A DNA stretch of 6,894 bases from an uncultured Oscillospiraceae bacterium. Its GTDB lineage: Bacteria > Bacillota > Clostridia > Oscillospirales > Acutalibacteraceae. Location of the stretch: assembly GCA_900550095.1 (NCBI GenBank), contig URRG01000122.1, positions 1 to 6,894 of the forward strand, in the 5' to 3' direction. The notes under the pieces were generated by a model. It searched no databases. It saw only the letters and a list, made by a program, of their open reading frames with translations, and was not told where the DNA came from. Positions 6,153-6,894 of the stretch are shown here, one piece after another. The translations under genes and the position numbers were made by a program. The stretch's first letter is position 1; every line of letters starts with the position of its first letter.

Positions 6153-6180
6153 ATTATATCATCTCTCTAGAGATAAGCAA
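6153..6180 (-). promoter_or_regulatory. Promoter of the flotillin gene
   Basis: On the minus strand a perfect -10 box TATAAT (6153-6158), with the extended TGA before it, is 16 bases from a -35 box TTGCTT (6175-6180). The spacer contains a 10-base perfect palindrome TCTCTAGAGA (6164-6173). The predicted leader is about 56 bases. A second TATAAT (6142-6147) lacks a matching -35 box. Confidence 0.75.
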
Positions 6181-6265
6181 CAAATGCGAAATAATACGAC
6201 AAAATTGTAATCTTTGCCTGAAATCCAGGAGCCTCAGAAAATTCAAAAAAGATTCTATTTTCCTA

Positions 6266-6294
6266 TTGACTTTCTCTCCTCTGCGCGCTAATAT
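6266..6294 (+). promoter_or_regulatory. Promoter of the UPF0597 / cysteine desulfidase family gene
   Basis: TTGACT (-35, 6266-6271), a 17-base spacer and TAATAT (-10, 6289-6294). Transcription would start near 6301 and give an AT-rich leader of about 90 bases before the ATG at 6392. The leader holds an 8-base palindrome TGATATCA (6304-6311). A weaker alternative is TTGATA (6303-6308) with TATGAT (6328-6333), whose 19-base spacer is long. Bases 6181-6265, between the two divergent promoters, are AT-rich and show nothing else I can support. Confidence 0.65.
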
Positions 6295-6391
6295 GATTAC
6301 AGTTGATATCACAAACAATATTTAAGATATGATGTGTTGATTTTGTGCGTTTTTGTTTCTGGATTACCGCATAAAGGAGTACGTTTTCATC

Positions 6392-6894
6392 ATGAACACA
6401 GAACTGTACATCTCTCTTCTGAAAGAAGAGATCGCTCCCGCTCTGGGGTGCACGGAGCCTATCGCCATCGCCTATGCTTCCGCAAAGGCGCGGGAAGCCC
6501 TGGGGGAAGCGCCCGCCCGCATTCTGGTGCAGGTGAGCCGCAATATCCTGAAAAATGCTATGGGCGTGGGGATCCCCGGAACCGACATGGTGGGACTTGA
6601 GATCGCTGCCTCCCTGGGCGCTCTGGGCGGCGACCCGAACGCCTCCCTGGAAGTTCTCCACTCTATCACGGAGGAAACCGTCTGTTCCGCCAAAAAAATG
6701 GTTTCCGAAAAAGGCGTGGAGGTCGCTCTGGAACCCACGGAGAAAAAATTCTTCATCCGCGTCACCGTATACGGCCCCTCGGGCGAAGCGCAGGCCGTGA
6801 TCGAAGATATGCACACCAATATTACATATATCATGAAAAACGGAAAAACCCTTTTTGAAAAACCGTCGGAAGGGGCCGCGGCCGCAGCGGGGCG
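6392..6894 (+). CDS. UPF0597 / L-cysteine desulfidase (CyuA/YhaM) family protein, 5' part (partial)
   Basis: The open frame runs from the ATG at 6392 to the window end without a stop: 167 complete codons of a family usually about 430 residues long. Motifs match the UPF0597 family (E. coli YhaM/CyuA): PALGCTEPIAIAYA (16-29), VSRNILKNAMGVGIPGTDMVG (48-68) and GLEIAASLGALGG (68-80), then MHTNI (about 140-144). Characterised members are cytoplasmic iron-sulfur L-cysteine desulfidases that split cysteine into pyruvate, ammonia and sulfide; the family is related to the alpha subunit of iron-sulfur serine dehydratases. C20 in the GCTEP motif is the first expected cluster ligand; the others would lie beyond the window. 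The AAAGGAG (6373-6379) is 12 bases before the ATG, slightly long, but no other in-frame start fits. It is transcribed away from the flotillin gene. Exact substrate (cysteine versus serine or another) cannot be settled from this half. Confidence 0.9.
   Translation, partial: MNTELYISLLKEEIAPALGCTEPIAIAYASAKAREALGEAPARILVQVSRNILKNAMGVGIPGTDMVGLEIAASLGALGGDPNASLEVLHSITEETVCSAKKMVSEKGVEVALEPTEKKFFIRVTVYGPSGEAQAVIEDMHTNITYIMKNGKTLFEKPSEGAAAAAG

Noticed and set aside
6263..6814. Open frame of 183 codons on the minus strand, overlapping the desulfidase family gene
   Set aside because: The plus strand carries clear UPF0597 motifs. The antisense product has no recognisable domain and would cross the promoter region.

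Overview
The window looks like chromosomal DNA from an anaerobic, amino-acid-using member of the Bacillota (Clostridia or Negativicutes; I cannot choose between them). This rests on consistently strong AAGGAGG-type ribosome binding sites, intrinsic terminators with long stems, sigma-A-like promoters, a lipoprotein signal of Gram-positive style, a GC content that looks near 50-55 % by eye, and gene families typical of gut anaerobes. I see no mobile element, CRISPR array, tRNA or rRNA.

Layout, left to right. (1) 1-770, plus strand: the 3' end of one gene and a complete paralogous gene for a small predicted lipoprotein of unknown function, arranged in tandem and separated by a perfect hairpin. 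(2) 797-833: a bidirectional terminator between these genes and the convergent next gene. (3) 855-2195, minus strand: an 11-helix sodium-coupled amino acid transporter of the NSS family, with its own promoter and a GC-rich palindrome in the leader. (4) 2393-4463, minus strand: a two-gene operon, promoter - phenylacetate-CoA ligase (paaK) - tandem ACT-domain protein - terminator. (5) 4545-6180, minus strand: a single-gene unit for a flotillin-like SPFH membrane scaffold protein, with its own promoter and terminator. (6) 6266-6894, plus strand, divergent from the flotillin gene: the 5' part of a UPF0597 / L-cysteine desulfidase family gene, cut by the window end.

Three of the six genes point to amino acid use: sodium-driven uptake (NSS), activation of an aryl or related acid to its CoA thioester with a probable amino-acid-sensing ACT partner, and cysteine breakdown. 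They are in separate transcription units, so the link is thematic and not proof of one pathway. The flotillin is a general membrane-organisation protein. I found no convincing new multi-gene system. The items most worth a second look are the tandem lipoprotein paralogs with their intergenic hairpin, the PaaK-ACT pair, and the palindromes in the flotillin/desulfidase divergent promoter region.
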